Positions 9,097 to 17,133 of a stretch of 64,000 nucleotides of DNA are shown one piece after another (the stretch's first letter is position 1; each line of letters begins with the position of its first letter). The notes beneath the pieces were generated by a model, which was not told where the DNA came from, searched no databases, and saw only the letters and a program-made list of their open reading frames with translations. The translations under genes and the position numbers were made by a program. This stretch comes from an uncultured Verrucomicrobia subdivision 3 bacterium (GTDB taxonomy: Bacteria; Verrucomicrobiota; Verrucomicrobiae; Limisphaerales; UBA11358): contig CAIXPZ010000076.1 in NCBI GenBank assembly GCA_903921455.1, positions 9,763-73,762 of the forward strand, given 5' to 3'.

Positions 9097-9149
9097 AGCA
9101 GATGGGAGTTGGAGTTTCCCTATCTCCCATCTACCAACTCCCATCTGCT
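9097..9149. repeat. perfect 16-bp inverted repeat (hairpin)
   Basis: AGCAGATGGGAGTTGG at 9097-9112 is exactly reverse-complementary to 9134-9149, with a 21-base centre. It separates two minus-strand genes and could act as a terminator or mRNA-processing hairpin, or be a member of the intergenic inverted-repeat class seen elsewhere in the window. Confidence 0.75.
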
Positions 9150-9153
9150 TATT

Positions 9154-9519
9154 TCACGGCGTGGGCGGCGTGGGTTTCTTTTTGTTCGTCTTGCCGGTGG
9201 CGCGTTCGCTCTTGCGGACGTAGCCCATGGCGTCATACAACTCGCCGTCTTCGCCCTCGGCGGGGTCGCCCTTGACGGCGTTCACCACGAGGAGCAGTTG
9301 CTTGTTGCTCTCCACGTCGGCGATGTCCCGCTCATCCATCGCGGCGGTCATCTGGTTGTCCAGTGTGTCAATCTGGCCGCGCGCGTCGAGGCTGGGCTGC
9401 ACCTTGGTCGTGAACTGCGCGAGCGTCATGCCCGCGAAGGTCTTGGCCGGGCGCAGGTCTTTCCAGGCTTTCATCACGGAGGCGAGTCTCTCGCCCGTTA
9501 ACTTTGGATTGTTTGGCAT
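9154..9519 (-). CDS. array-associated small protein (short relative of the 204-aa fn3 family)
   Basis: 121 residues with a strong Shine-Dalgarno (GGGAGGTG) just upstream of ATG 9519. Residues 45-85 are predicted helical. They are followed by Gly-Glu-Asp-Gly-Glu-Leu-Tyr-Asp-Ala-Met-Gly-Tyr-Val-Arg-Lys-Ser-Glu-Arg at 89-106, then a Lys- and Pro-rich tail. The helical hairpin followed by an acidic/Gly turn and a Gly-aromatic element resembles residues 45-110 of the two 204-aa proteins at 23176 and 46099, here without their C-terminal fibronectin-like domain. Like them, it has a 21-bp repeat array about 100 bp upstream of its start. Function unknown; the family link is by eye. Confidence 0.75.
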   Translation of the reverse strand: MPNNPKLTGERLASVMKAWKDLRPAKTFAGMTLAQFTTKVQPSLDARGQIDTLDNQMTAAMDERDIADVESNKQLLLVVNAVKGDPAEGEDGELYDAMGYVRKSERATGKTNKKKPTPPTP

Positions 9520-9619
9520 GTCGTTTCACCTCCCTTCGTTTGAACTCGGGTTCAAAAATGACAAATCCGAATCCTCGGCTGCCCGCGGCCGGCGAAGGCG
9601 GCCGACCACCCGCTGCCAC

Positions 9620-9829
9620 AAGACGACCCGGAACGCGCGGATTCCTCATCGGAACCGGCAGATGCCTCGTGGGAACGGAGACGTTCCTCATGGGAACGCA
9701 TGGATTCCTGACGGGAACGCGGACGTTCCTGACGGGAATTGGCAGGTTCCTCGTCGGAACGCGTCCATTCCTCATCGGAACGCTGGGGTACCAAGTGGGA
9801 ACGCGTGGATTCCGGCTCCGCTTTGGGGA
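9620..9829. repeat. 21-bp-period repeat array 1 (10 units)
   Basis: Ten consecutive units of exactly 21 bases. Most have a 15-base core with arms (A/G)TTCC and GGAA(C/T) around a variable five-base centre (for example TCATC, TCGTG, TGACG, TCGTC), then a variable 6-base linker. The core GTTCCTCATGGGAAC at 9683-9697 is a good example. End units are more degenerate. The array fills most of the 411-base gap 9520-9930 and lies about 100 bp upstream of the 121-aa gene. Because 21 is divisible by three and the sequence is GC-rich, several frames stay open on both strands, so openness is not evidence of coding. Confidence 0.9.
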
Positions 9830-9930
9830 ATTCCGAAGCCCATCCTGCCGACCCGCAGCCCGCATTATTGCTTGAAAATGCCGTATTTACTGGGGTTTCG
9901 GCGAAAACAAAAGAATTCGCCGGACGGCGC

Positions 9931-10296
9931 TCAACGTTTTGGACGGAAACATTCACCGTGGTCATTTAACCACTTCAGCCGGCCATGGGATATGCAACAA
10001 TAATTGCACCCCAGGCACTGCTCCGGCCAGCCCGCCACGCGCTGTTCCGCCCGCGCGGTCAAGACACTGCCCTTGAGGCCGAACGCGCGCCCGATGCGTT
10101 GGGCGGTTTCGACGCGGGCCAGCGACCGGTTCGTTTCGAGGGCGGCGATGCCCTGACGCCGGAGGCCGGAGATTTTCGCCAATTTGGTTTGCGACCAACC
10201 GCGTCGGAGCCGTTCCTCGCGGATGATGCCGCCCAAAGCGAAACAGACCGGCTCGCGAATACCCCGCGGCAGCGGTTCGAATTTTCCCTTGGCCAT
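9931..10296 (-). CDS. XRE-family HTH protein with a C-terminal cysteine cluster
   Basis: 121 residues with a strong Shine-Dalgarno (GGGAGGGA) before ATG 10296. Residues about 20-75 form a Cro/CI-type helix-turn-helix (Trp-Ser-Gln-Thr-Lys-Leu-Ala-Lys ... Gly-Ile-Ala-Ala-Leu-Glu). The C-terminus has Cys-x2-Cys-x2-Cys-Cys and a final Cys about 17 residues later, suggesting a metal or iron-sulfur site or redox sensing. It sits between the giant kinase (27 bp upstream) and repeat array 1. It may regulate the array locus, but adjacency is the only evidence. Confidence 0.85.
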   Translation of the reverse strand: MAKGKFEPLPRGIREPVCFALGGIIREERLRRGWSQTKLAKISGLRRQGIAALETNRSLARVETAQRIGRAFGLKGSVLTARAEQRVAGWPEQCLGCNYCCISHGRLKWLNDHGECFRPKR

Positions 10297-10323
10297 AAAG
10301 TCCCTCCCGTTCAGTTCAAGGTT

Positions 10324-13300
10324 TTAGTTATTTGGTAAGACCACATCTTTCCATTCGTGCACCCGAATGGAGCGCGTGCCGATGATGAATTTCGCCACGT
10401 CGGCCAGCGGAACGGGAAAGATAAATTGCACCACACGCACGCCGGTCGCGCGCACCACGCCTGTGCCATCACTCTGTCCGCCAGCTACAATGCCGCGCCA
10501 AACCAACGTCCGCCCGTCACGGGTGACGGCCACGGCGGACATTTGGCGGTCAGGCAAGGCGGCGGCATCGTAGGAAAATCCGATAAATGCCCAACCGTAT
10601 TTGGGGTCCTCCCCGACAATGTTGAGCATACCCTCGCCCTCCAAAGGCATCATCCCCCGGAAATCAGACGGCACCTCCTTGGTGTTTTCCAGCGGGCCGA
10701 GGCTATAGCGCATCCGCACCGTGACACGACCAGGCGGGTTAGACCCGCTTAAGTCATAGGCTTTGCTGAAGGTCTTGGTGCGCCAGGCCAATTGCCCGTG
10801 TCCCGTGCGCGCGAAACCGCTCCCCTCATTTCCGCGTGCGCTGGGCGGAATAACGTGGCCATTCACGTCCAGCAACGCCACGTCGTCCAGACTGTCTTCA
10901 TCAAAGAGCGGATGCGAGAACCACAGGTGCAAGAAACGCGGTTCGGGCGAGAGCGCAGGGCTGCCAACCTTGCAACCGCCAGGGAAAACGGTCTTGAGCC
11001 ATTTCAATTCCGTCGCATCCGTCACCCGCGAGCCGTCGGGATGCCGCGGTGCGCCAGAGTGGTCGTTTTGCCATTCATCCTGCCACGCGAGAAATTGCAG
11101 CTTGGGCGGCTCGGCTAGCAATGCAGGCGCGATGGCGGGATTGGTTTTGGCTGTGCCACCGTTTTGCACCAGCTTGTAGCGGAGTTTCACGCCGCGCGGG
11201 TTCTCGGTGAAGCCGGTGATTTGCAGAATTCCCATGCCGCCTTCGCGGGTTTTGAAAATATACGTTTTGGGCAATTCACCCACGCCACTGATTAATCGAT
11301 TTTCAAATGCAGGCTTTAAATTGGCGCAGTGCTGTATCACCTGTTTGGTATCTGCCTCATTCCAATCAGAACTAGTTACCTCGTATGCCCATGTTCCATA
11401 CGAGCAGAAAAGACCGTTTAGAGTCACCTGGTGGCTATTGGTGCCGTCTGAATTCATCGTTATCCAGTTCCTAATTCTGTCTCCGATGACATCTACCCCC
11501 ATTTTATTATAAAACTTGTCACAAGTTCCCCCGGATAATTCGTCCCAGTTTGTGGTTAACGAGGCAATCGGAGCTAGCGACACAAATCGTCCCGAATCTA
11601 AATCCAGAGCCGAGTTTGTGCCGGGTGATTCCAGATTCACCACCCGTTCCATTACCGGGCCGAAGGAAAGATTTTGGCTGGCTGGCCTGGACACTGCCGG
11701 AGGCGCGGTTTTTACCTGATCACGCAGCGTAAACATCGGGAGATAAAGTGAAATCAAGGAAAACACCAGCAGGAGAATGAGGGCTAGGAAAACAAACACG
11801 CCCCACGCAGCAAACAGGATTCGACTGGCGAATTTATGCAGCGCCCAGCAGAGGACCGCATCCAGCACCAGCACCACCGGCACCAGCAAATAGCCACCAG
11901 ACTGAATCAATTGCGCCAAGTGAAGGATAAACAGCGTTGCTCCCGGCAACTTGACGCCAAAGCCGGCGAATATCTCTTTAAAGTGCGGCACAATGGTCAT
12001 GCAGAAAACCACCAGCGCTAAAAACCCGATGCCGTGCAGCACAATGACCACCGCCAACCAGCCACGCGATTTTTGTTTAGTAGGAGCCGACGTGCGGAGG
12101 CTCTGACTTCCAGCCTTTTCAGTTTGAGAATCGTCACTTCGGCTGGTGTTTGGATTGGCTAGGCGTTTTTTACGCAAGTGGAGAAGGAAATCCACCGAGG
12201 TGACAAGCGGGAGCACAATAAACAGCGACACCCAGAAATTCCATTCAGGACTGCCTACCTTTTCTAAAAGCACCAAAAGAACGAGGACGAATATCCAAAG
12301 TCCCCAAATCGCATTAAGGACTCGCCCAGGACGATACGATGGCAACGATGTGAGTTTTGACTGGCCTCCTTTGGCCTGGATTTGAGCCTCCTCACGTCGG
12401 CTGCTACCGGGCGGCGTTATGCCAGCAATTCCTGCTTTGCGGTAGCGGAAAAGTATTTCCACCAACAAAAGCAGTGGAAGCTGGGGTAAAACCGACATGC
12501 AGAAATTCCATGCTGGACTACCGATATTTTTGGTGACCACCAAAGCCAGAACGACGAAAGCCCAAATCCGAATGGCAATTAGCCAAACCGGCCCTGGCAT
12601 GAAGCGGGTGTCCAACCCCGGCGCTCCAGGAGAAAATAATCCTCTGAACCAGCTTTCCGCCTTCTGCTTTCCGTTTTCAGTTTGAGCGGACTCATGTCGG
12701 CTCCTACCCGGTGGAGTTGCCACAATCGTTTCCACCAGCGTCTTCACGTCGCTGACTTGCTGGTAGCGGAGGGCGGGGTTCTTTTCCAGGGCGCGCAGGA
12801 CGATTTCGTCGAGGCGCACGTCAATCTGGACTTTGGCCGAGGGCGGCAACAGCCGCTTGCCGGGGAGTTCGCCGGTGAGCATCTGGTAAAACACCACGCC
12901 CAGCGCGTAGATGTCCGCGCGGTGATCCACCTCGCCCGGCGCTTGGATTTGTTCGGGCGACATGTATTGCGGCGTGCCCATGACTTTGCCCGCGTCGGTG
13001 AGAACCGGAGACCCCACACCCGGCTTCGCCACCCTCTCCCCGTCGGACGGGGTGAGGGACGGGGTGAGGGGCGCGTCATTGGCAATTATCTTCGCCAATC
13101 CGAAATCCGCCACCTTGACGCGCCCGCGCCGGTCCAGGAGGAGGTTCTCCGGCTTGATGTCGCGGTGGACGATGCCCTGGTCGTGCGCATATTGCAGCGC
13201 GTCGCAGATCTGCGGCACGATGGCCAGCGCCTCGCGCGCGGACACGCGGCTGCCGGCGAGCAGCTGCCGCAGGTTCACGCCGTCCACAAATTCCATGAGG

Positions 13301-13812
13301 AAGAAATAGAGGCTGCCCTCACCCGGCCTGCGGCCACCCTCTCCCATCGGATGGGAGAGGGACGGGGTGATGGTTGTTGTCGCGCCAAGGGTATTTTGCA
13401 CCTGACCGAACTCATACAGGGTGACGATGCCGGGGTGGTTGAGTTTGGCGAGCGCCTTGGCCTCGCGGGCGAAACGCTCGGCGAACGCCAGATCGTCGCC
13501 GATGCCGGGCGGCAGGATTTTCAGCGCGACGATGCGGTCGAGCTGTTTCTGCCGCGCCCGGTAAACCGCGCCCATGCCGCCCTTGCCGATGAGCTCGAGG
13601 ATTTCCAGCTGGGGAAAGAGCGGGGCGAGTTCGGCGATGGCTGGCGGCACGAACGTCTTTTGCCGGGCGTCGGTGACGGTGTCCGCCGCCGCGCCGGCCT
13701 GCAGCAGGCAGGCGGGGCAAAGCCCGGCGAGCGCGCCGCTGGGAAGGGGCGTGCCGCAGTGCGGGCAGTGATTGGCGTCAGGCATCGGCGGGTCCATTTT
13801 TACCGGGTCCAT
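10324..13812 (-). CDS. giant membrane Ser/Thr protein kinase with N-terminal zinc ribbon
   Basis: About 1160 residues. The N-terminus is a Cys-x2-Cys ... Cys-x2-Cys zinc ribbon of the 'CPHCGTPLP' type. A Hanks-type kinase follows: P-loop Gly-Lys-Gly-Gly-Met-Gly, Ala-Leu-Lys, catalytic His-Arg-Asp-Ile-Lys-Pro-Glu-Asn, Asp-Phe-Gly, and Ser-Pro-Glu-Gln. Several membrane helices come next, then a large, probably extracytoplasmic C-terminal region with no family I recognise. ATG 13812 is chosen; a GTG at 13818 is possible. Two stretches (13015-13072 and 13320-13371) are in-frame insertions of a short genomic repeat, one between beta-strands of the N-lobe and one in the activation segment. All catalytic motifs are retained. 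Confidence 0.9.
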   Translation of the reverse strand: MDPVKMDPPMPDANHCPHCGTPLPSGALAGLCPACLLQAGAAADTVTDARQKTFVPPAIAELAPLFPQLEILELIGKGGMGAVYRARQKQLDRIVALKILPPGIGDDLAFAERFAREAKALAKLNHPGIVTLYEFGQVQNTLGATTTITPSLSHPMGEGGRRPGEGSLYFFLMEFVDGVNLRQLLAGSRVSAREALAIVPQICDALQYAHDQGIVHRDIKPENLLLDRRGRVKVADFGLAKIIANDAPLTPSLTPSDGERVAKPGVGSPVLTDAGKVMGTPQYMSPEQIQAPGEVDHRADIYALGVVFYQMLTGELPGKRLLPPSAKVQIDVRLDEIVLRALEKNPALRYQQVSDVKTLVETIVATPPGRSRHESAQTENGKQKAESWFRGLFSPGAPGLDTRFMPGPVWLIAIRIWAFVVLALVVTKNIGSPAWNFCMSVLPQLPLLLLVEILFRYRKAGIAGITPPGSSRREEAQIQAKGGQSKLTSLPSYRPGRVLNAIWGLWIFVLVLLVLLEKVGSPEWNFWVSLFIVLPLVTSVDFLLHLRKKRLANPNTSRSDDSQTEKAGSQSLRTSAPTKQKSRGWLAVVIVLHGIGFLALVVFCMTIVPHFKEIFAGFGVKLPGATLFILHLAQLIQSGGYLLVPVVLVLDAVLCWALHKFASRILFAAWGVFVFLALILLLVFSLISLYLPMFTLRDQVKTAPPAVSRPASQNLSFGPVMERVVNLESPGTNSALDLDSGRFVSLAPIASLTTNWDELSGGTCDKFYNKMGVDVIGDRIRNWITMNSDGTNSHQVTLNGLFCSYGTWAYEVTSSDWNEADTKQVIQHCANLKPAFENRLISGVGELPKTYIFKTREGGMGILQITGFTENPRGVKLRYKLVQNGGTAKTNPAIAPALLAEPPKLQFLAWQDEWQNDHSGAPRHPDGSRVTDATELKWLKTVFPGGCKVGSPALSPEPRFLHLWFSHPLFDEDSLDDVALLDVNGHVIPPSARGNEGSGFARTGHGQLAWRTKTFSKAYDLSGSNPPGRVTVRMRYSLGPLENTKEVPSDFRGMMPLEGEGMLNIVGEDPKYGWAFIGFSYDAAALPDRQMSAVAVTRDGRTLVWRGIVAGGQSDGTGVVRATGVRVVQFIFPVPLADVAKFIIGTRSIRVHEWKDVVLPNN
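13015..13072. repeat. repeat-element insertion 1 inside the kinase gene
   Basis: A short GC-rich element (Cs around CACCCTCTCCCC, then GTCGGACGGGGTGAGGG) with palindromic character lies in the kinase activation-segment coding region. On the coding strand it reads Thr-Pro-Ser-Leu-Thr-Pro-Ser-Asp-Gly-Glu-Arg-Val, a typical translated genomic repeat, without breaking the frame. It matches the copy at 13320-13371. Confidence 0.75.
13320..13371. repeat. repeat-element insertion 2 inside the kinase gene
   Basis: Same element and orientation as the copy at 13015-13072 (CACCCTCTCCCATCGGATGG then GAGAGGGACGGGGTGA). It reads Thr-Pro-Ser-Leu-Ser-His-Pro-Met-Gly-Glu-Gly-Gly on the coding strand and inserts about 20 residues between N-lobe strands, just before the hinge Leu-Tyr-Phe-Phe-Leu-Met-Glu-Phe. 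Confidence 0.75.
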
Positions 13813-13878
13813 GCCCACTTCAGAAGCAAATCCGGCGGGACGTTACCGGAAAAATGCTGAAACCACGAAAACGCGCGC

Positions 13879-14247
13879 TCAACTCACGAGCCGCAGGCAA
13901 AGCGGATACCGGTAGAACCCGCCTTCGGAGGCTTTGACGGCGGCGACAATGGGCAACACCAGGGCCATGACCATCAACGCCAATAGCAGCGGGAACCCGA
14001 TGATGATCATGGTCAAAACGACGGCGCAGATGCCGTAAATAAACAACGACAGGTGAAAGTTCAGCGATTCGCGGGCGTGGGCGGCGATTTTTTCCGACTC
14101 CCCCTTTTTCACCAGATAAATGATGAGCGGAAAAATCAGCCCCACCCCGAGAAACAGCGACAGGTGGCAAAGGATGATCAGCAATTTTTCGTTATTGTCC
14201 GGCGGGGCGACCGGCGGCGGGGCGATCAAGGGCGGCGGGTTTTCCAT
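13879..14247 (-). CDS. DUF4870 (Tic20-like) membrane protein
   Basis: 122 residues from ATG 14247 (the open frame extends to a TTG at 14259). A Pro-rich N-terminus is followed by Glu-Lys-Leu-Leu-Ile-Ile-Leu-Cys-His-Leu-Ser and about three hydrophobic segments. The family motif with Lys-x-Ile-Ala-x-His-Ala-Arg-Glu-Ser-Leu-Asn-Phe-His lies between segments one and two, typical of DUF4870. It is an integral membrane protein of unknown role. It lies upstream of the kinase on the same strand, 66 bp away. Confidence 0.85.
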   Translation of the reverse strand: MENPPPLIAPPPVAPPDNNEKLLIILCHLSLFLGVGLIFPLIIYLVKKGESEKIAAHARESLNFHLSLFIYGICAVVLTMIIIGFPLLLALMVMALVLPIVAAVKASEGGFYRYPLCLRLVS

Positions 14248-14307
14248 CGGCGAAGGCAAGCAAAGCCGTCCGCTTTCGGCAAGTATTATTCCGCGCGACG
14301 GCCAAAT

Positions 14308-15204
14308 TCAGCGCAGCTTGAAGCCGCCTTGAAAAATCACTTCCGCCGCCACGACGATGAGGAACACCGCCCCCACCAGCGCGTTCAGGCGGAAGAAGGC
14401 GTTGTTGATCCAGTTCAAGCTGCGGCGGCGCGCGATCCAGTGCTCCAGCACGAGGCAGCCGACGATGATCAGCCAGCCGATGACATACGCGATACGGAAC
14501 CGGCACAGCAGCCCGAAGCCGAGCAGCACGCCGCACATCGCCATGTGCGAGAGAAACGCGGCGGCCAGCGCATTCTGCGGGCCCCACGCCACGACGAGCG
14601 AGCGCAGGCCGTGCGACTTGTCGAACTCGTAATCCTGCAGCGCGTAAATGATGTCGAACCCGATGAGCCACAGCACAACGGCGAGCGCGAGCAGGGTCAT
14701 CTGCAGGATTTCCCAGCCGGAAACCTCCGTGCCGCGCACCGCCAGCCACGCCCCGATGGGCGCGAGCGCCAGGGCGATGCCGAGAAAGACATGCGTGTAA
14801 TCCGTGAACCGCTTCGTCAGCGAATAGAAACACACCAGCACCAGCACCACCGGCGAAAAATAAAAGCAGACCGGATTCAAGAACCAGCTCGCCGCGACAA
14901 AGCCCGCGCCGGAAAGCCCGCACAGCAGGATGGCGCTCGCCAGCGAGATCTGCCCGCTCGGCAGGTGCCGGTTTTTCGTGCGCGGATTCAGCGCATCAAA
15001 CTTGCGGTCGACGATGCGGTTGAACGCCATCGCGCACGTCCGCGCCCCGACCATCGCCGCCAGGATCAGCCCGAACACGCGCCAACCCGGCCAGCCGCGA
15101 TGGTCCCGCGCGGCCACGAGCATCGCCGCCAGCGCGAACGGCAGCGCAAACACCGTGTGCGAGAAGCGCACGAAGGAACCCCATTTCTTAAGCGTTGAAA
15201 TCAT
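14308..15204 (-). CDS. ubiA: UbiA-family 4-hydroxybenzoate/menaquinone-precursor prenyltransferase
   Basis: 298 residues from ATG 15204 (an upstream in-frame GTG is less likely). About eight membrane helices. The first Asp-rich motif appears as Asn-Arg-x2-Asp-x2-Phe-Asp (Asn-Arg-Ile-Val-Asp-Arg-Lys-Phe-Asp) and the second in the region Asp-Tyr-Glu-Phe-Asp-Lys-Ser-His-Gly. These bind the Mg-diphosphate of the polyprenyl donor in the cytoplasmic membrane. With ubiX just upstream it belongs to quinone synthesis. In Verrucomicrobiota this pair can serve the futalosine menaquinone route (MqnP/MqnM roles), which the sequence alone does not decide. Confidence 0.9.
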   Translation of the reverse strand: MISTLKKWGSFVRFSHTVFALPFALAAMLVAARDHRGWPGWRVFGLILAAMVGARTCAMAFNRIVDRKFDALNPRTKNRHLPSGQISLASAILLCGLSGAGFVAASWFLNPVCFYFSPVVLVLVCFYSLTKRFTDYTHVFLGIALALAPIGAWLAVRGTEVSGWEILQMTLLALAVVLWLIGFDIIYALQDYEFDKSHGLRSLVVAWGPQNALAAAFLSHMAMCGVLLGFGLLCRFRIAYVIGWLIIVGCLVLEHWIARRRSLNWINNAFFRLNALVGAVFLIVVAAEVIFQGGFKLR

Positions 15205-15216
15205 CTTTGTATTGGC

Positions 15217-15284
15217 CACAGAGCCACGGAGGGCAGAGAGAAAATAGTGTGCTGACTCTGTGTTCTCTGTGCCCCGGTGGCGAA
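15217..15284. repeat. intergenic imperfect inverted repeat
   Basis: Arms beginning GCCACAGAGCCACGGAG and ending GTGCCCCGGTGGC are approximate reverse complements across the ubiX-ubiA gap. Same class as the elements at 4144, 20590, 25984 and 44761. Confidence 0.6.
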
Positions 15285-15285
15285 T

Positions 15286-15843
15286 CTATTCTTTTTCCTC
15301 AATCCAGCGCGGAGCCAGTTTATTTCTGACACCGAGGTGGTCCAGCACGCGGGCGACGACGGTGTCCACCAGCTCCACGACGGTTTTCGCGCCGGAATAA
15401 AAACTCGGATTCGCCGGGATCAGCGTCACGCCGGCGAGCAGCAGCAGTTCCATGTTCTTCACATGAATCAGGCTCAACGGCGTTTCGCGCGGCACCAGAA
15501 TCAATTTCTTTTTCTCCTTCAGCACCACGTCGGCGGCGCGGAGCAGGACATCCTCGCTGTAACCGTGCGCGATGCGCCCCATCGTGCCCATCGTGCAGGG
15601 GATGACCACCATCACGTCCGGCGGATTCGAGCCGCTGGCGAACGGGGCGTTCATGCTTTTCAGGCCGTGCGGCTTGACGCCGGCGGGAAATTTCAACCCG
15701 TCCGGCAGTTCCTCCGCGACGACCTGCTGCGCGTAGTTGCTCAGCACGACGTGAATTTCGTGCTGCTGCGGATCGAGATTGTCCAGCAACCGCTGCGCAT
15801 ACAGCGCGCCGCTGGCTCCGGTGATGGCAACAAGAATTTTCAC
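15286..15843 (-). CDS. ubiX: UbiX-family flavin prenyltransferase
   Basis: 185 residues. A GTG start at 15843 is chosen because it opens directly on the Lys-Ile-Leu-Val-Ala-Ile-Thr-Gly-Ala-Ser-Gly-Ala motif that begins UbiX proteins. Ile-Pro-Cys-Thr-Met-Gly-Thr-Met and Pro-Arg-Glu-Thr-Pro-Leu-Ser match the FMN- and phosphate-binding signatures. The enzyme prenylates FMN to make the cofactor used by UbiD-type decarboxylases. It is followed 81 bp downstream by the UbiA-family gene, consistent with a quinone-biosynthesis pair. Confidence 0.92.
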   Translation of the reverse strand: MKILVAITGASGALYAQRLLDNLDPQQHEIHVVLSNYAQQVVAEELPDGLKFPAGVKPHGLKSMNAPFASGSNPPDVMVVIPCTMGTMGRIAHGYSEDVLLRAADVVLKEKKKLILVPRETPLSLIHVKNMELLLLAGVTLIPANPSFYSGAKTVVELVDTVVARVLDHLGVRNKLAPRWIEEKE

Positions 15844-16000
15844 TGGCGAAAATAATGGCTGAATCCAGCCCGGCAAACAAGCCGCACGGGAACCAAAGGC
15901 GCAAGGGGGCTCCCGGCATGCGCGGACGCCCAATCCGCCAAAATTGCCAGCGCGAATCGAAACAGCTTGAGTCCGCATTTTGCTTCCGCACAATTGGCGC

Positions 16001-17098
16001 GTGTTCAAATTTGCGGGAATCATCTGCGGCATAGGTCTGTTGCTCCTGGCCGGCTGCACCAGCACGTATCAAAATGCGGAGCCGCCGCCGCGCGAATGGT
16101 CGGTGCCCAATGCCGCGGCCCAGCCCACGCCGGCCAAAACAAATCGGCCGGTGGTTAAAATCATCCCGGCGCCGGTATGGCACACGAATCCGCCGCCGAA
16201 GATTTCCCCGGCCGCGCCCATCCTGACCTGGACTTCGCTCGACCGCTGGGCGAAGGAAAACCAGCTCGCCGCGCCCCACAAAGTCCCGAACTCACCGGTG
16301 GCCAGCTACGCCATACACTCGCCGCGCGGCACACTGGTTTTGGAGATCGGCAGCCGCGACGCCTTCTGGCAGGGCGTGAACCTGCACCTCGGCTTTGCGC
16401 CGGAGATCATTGACGACCAGGTTTTCATCTACGGCCTCGACCTGCAAAAGAATGTGGAGCCGCTGCTGCTCGGTGAACCGACCGCGTTCGGCACCAACCG
16501 CGTCATCGTGATTGATCCCGGCCACGGCGGCATCAATGGCGGCACCATCTGTGTCCTCGACGGCCGGGCCGAAAAGGAGTTTACCCTCGACTGGGCGCGG
16601 CGCATCGGCCACCGGCTCGCCACGAATGGCTGGACAGTTTTCCTCACGCGCACCAACGACGCGGACATCGCGCTCTCGAATCGCGTGGCCTTCGCCGAAG
16701 GGCATCACGCCAGCCTGTTCATCAGCCTGCACTTCAATTCGTCCGCCCCCGACCGCAAGCAGGCCGGCCTGGAAACCTATTGTCTCACGCCGACCGGCAT
16801 GCCCTCGACGCTCACCCGCGGCTTCAGCGATCTGTGGACGGATCATTTTCCCAACAACACTTTTGACGAGGCAAATCTAAAGCTCGCCCTCCAGTTGCAA
16901 AGCGCTTTGCTCCATGCGACCGGTGAGGAGGATCGCGGCGTCCGGCGCGCGCGGTTCATGGGCGTGCTGCAGGGCCAGCGGCGGCCGGCCATCTTGATCG
17001 AGGGCGGCTACCTCTCCAACCCGCACGAGGCGGCGAAAATTGAAAGCGCCGAGTTCCGGGAGAAACTGGCCGAGGCCGTCGCCACGGCGTTGCGGTGA
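16001..17098 (+). CDS. N-acetylmuramoyl-L-alanine amidase, lipoprotein
   Basis: 365 residues from GTG 16001, which gives a short lipoprotein signal (Leu-Leu-Leu-Leu-Ala-Gly-Cys). A TTG at 15980 is the only longer alternative. After a Pro-rich linker and an N-terminal domain, the C-terminal half is an Amidase_3 domain. Zinc and catalytic residues appear as His in Asp-Pro-Gly-His-Gly-Gly, Glu in Ala-Glu-Lys-Glu-Phe, His in Ser-Leu-His-Phe-Asn and Glu in Ile-Glu-Gly-Gly-Tyr-Leu-Ser-Asn. It cleaves peptidoglycan stem peptides from MurNAc in the periplasm, for cell separation or wall turnover. Confidence 0.92.
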   Translation: MFKFAGIICGIGLLLLAGCTSTYQNAEPPPREWSVPNAAAQPTPAKTNRPVVKIIPAPVWHTNPPPKISPAAPILTWTSLDRWAKENQLAAPHKVPNSPVASYAIHSPRGTLVLEIGSRDAFWQGVNLHLGFAPEIIDDQVFIYGLDLQKNVEPLLLGEPTAFGTNRVIVIDPGHGGINGGTICVLDGRAEKEFTLDWARRIGHRLATNGWTVFLTRTNDADIALSNRVAFAEGHHASLFISLHFNSSAPDRKQAGLETYCLTPTGMPSTLTRGFSDLWTDHFPNNTFDEANLKLALQLQSALLHATGEEDRGVRRARFMGVLQGQRRPAILIEGGYLSNPHEAAKIESAEFREKLAEAVATALR

Positions 17099-17133
17099 AA
17101 CGAGGATGGAGCATCGAGAATGGAGGATAGCAT

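Noticed and set aside
9504..9965. Open frames on both strands across array 1
   Set aside because: Three overlapping frames are open at once in GC-rich repeat DNA; none has a ribosome site or known family.
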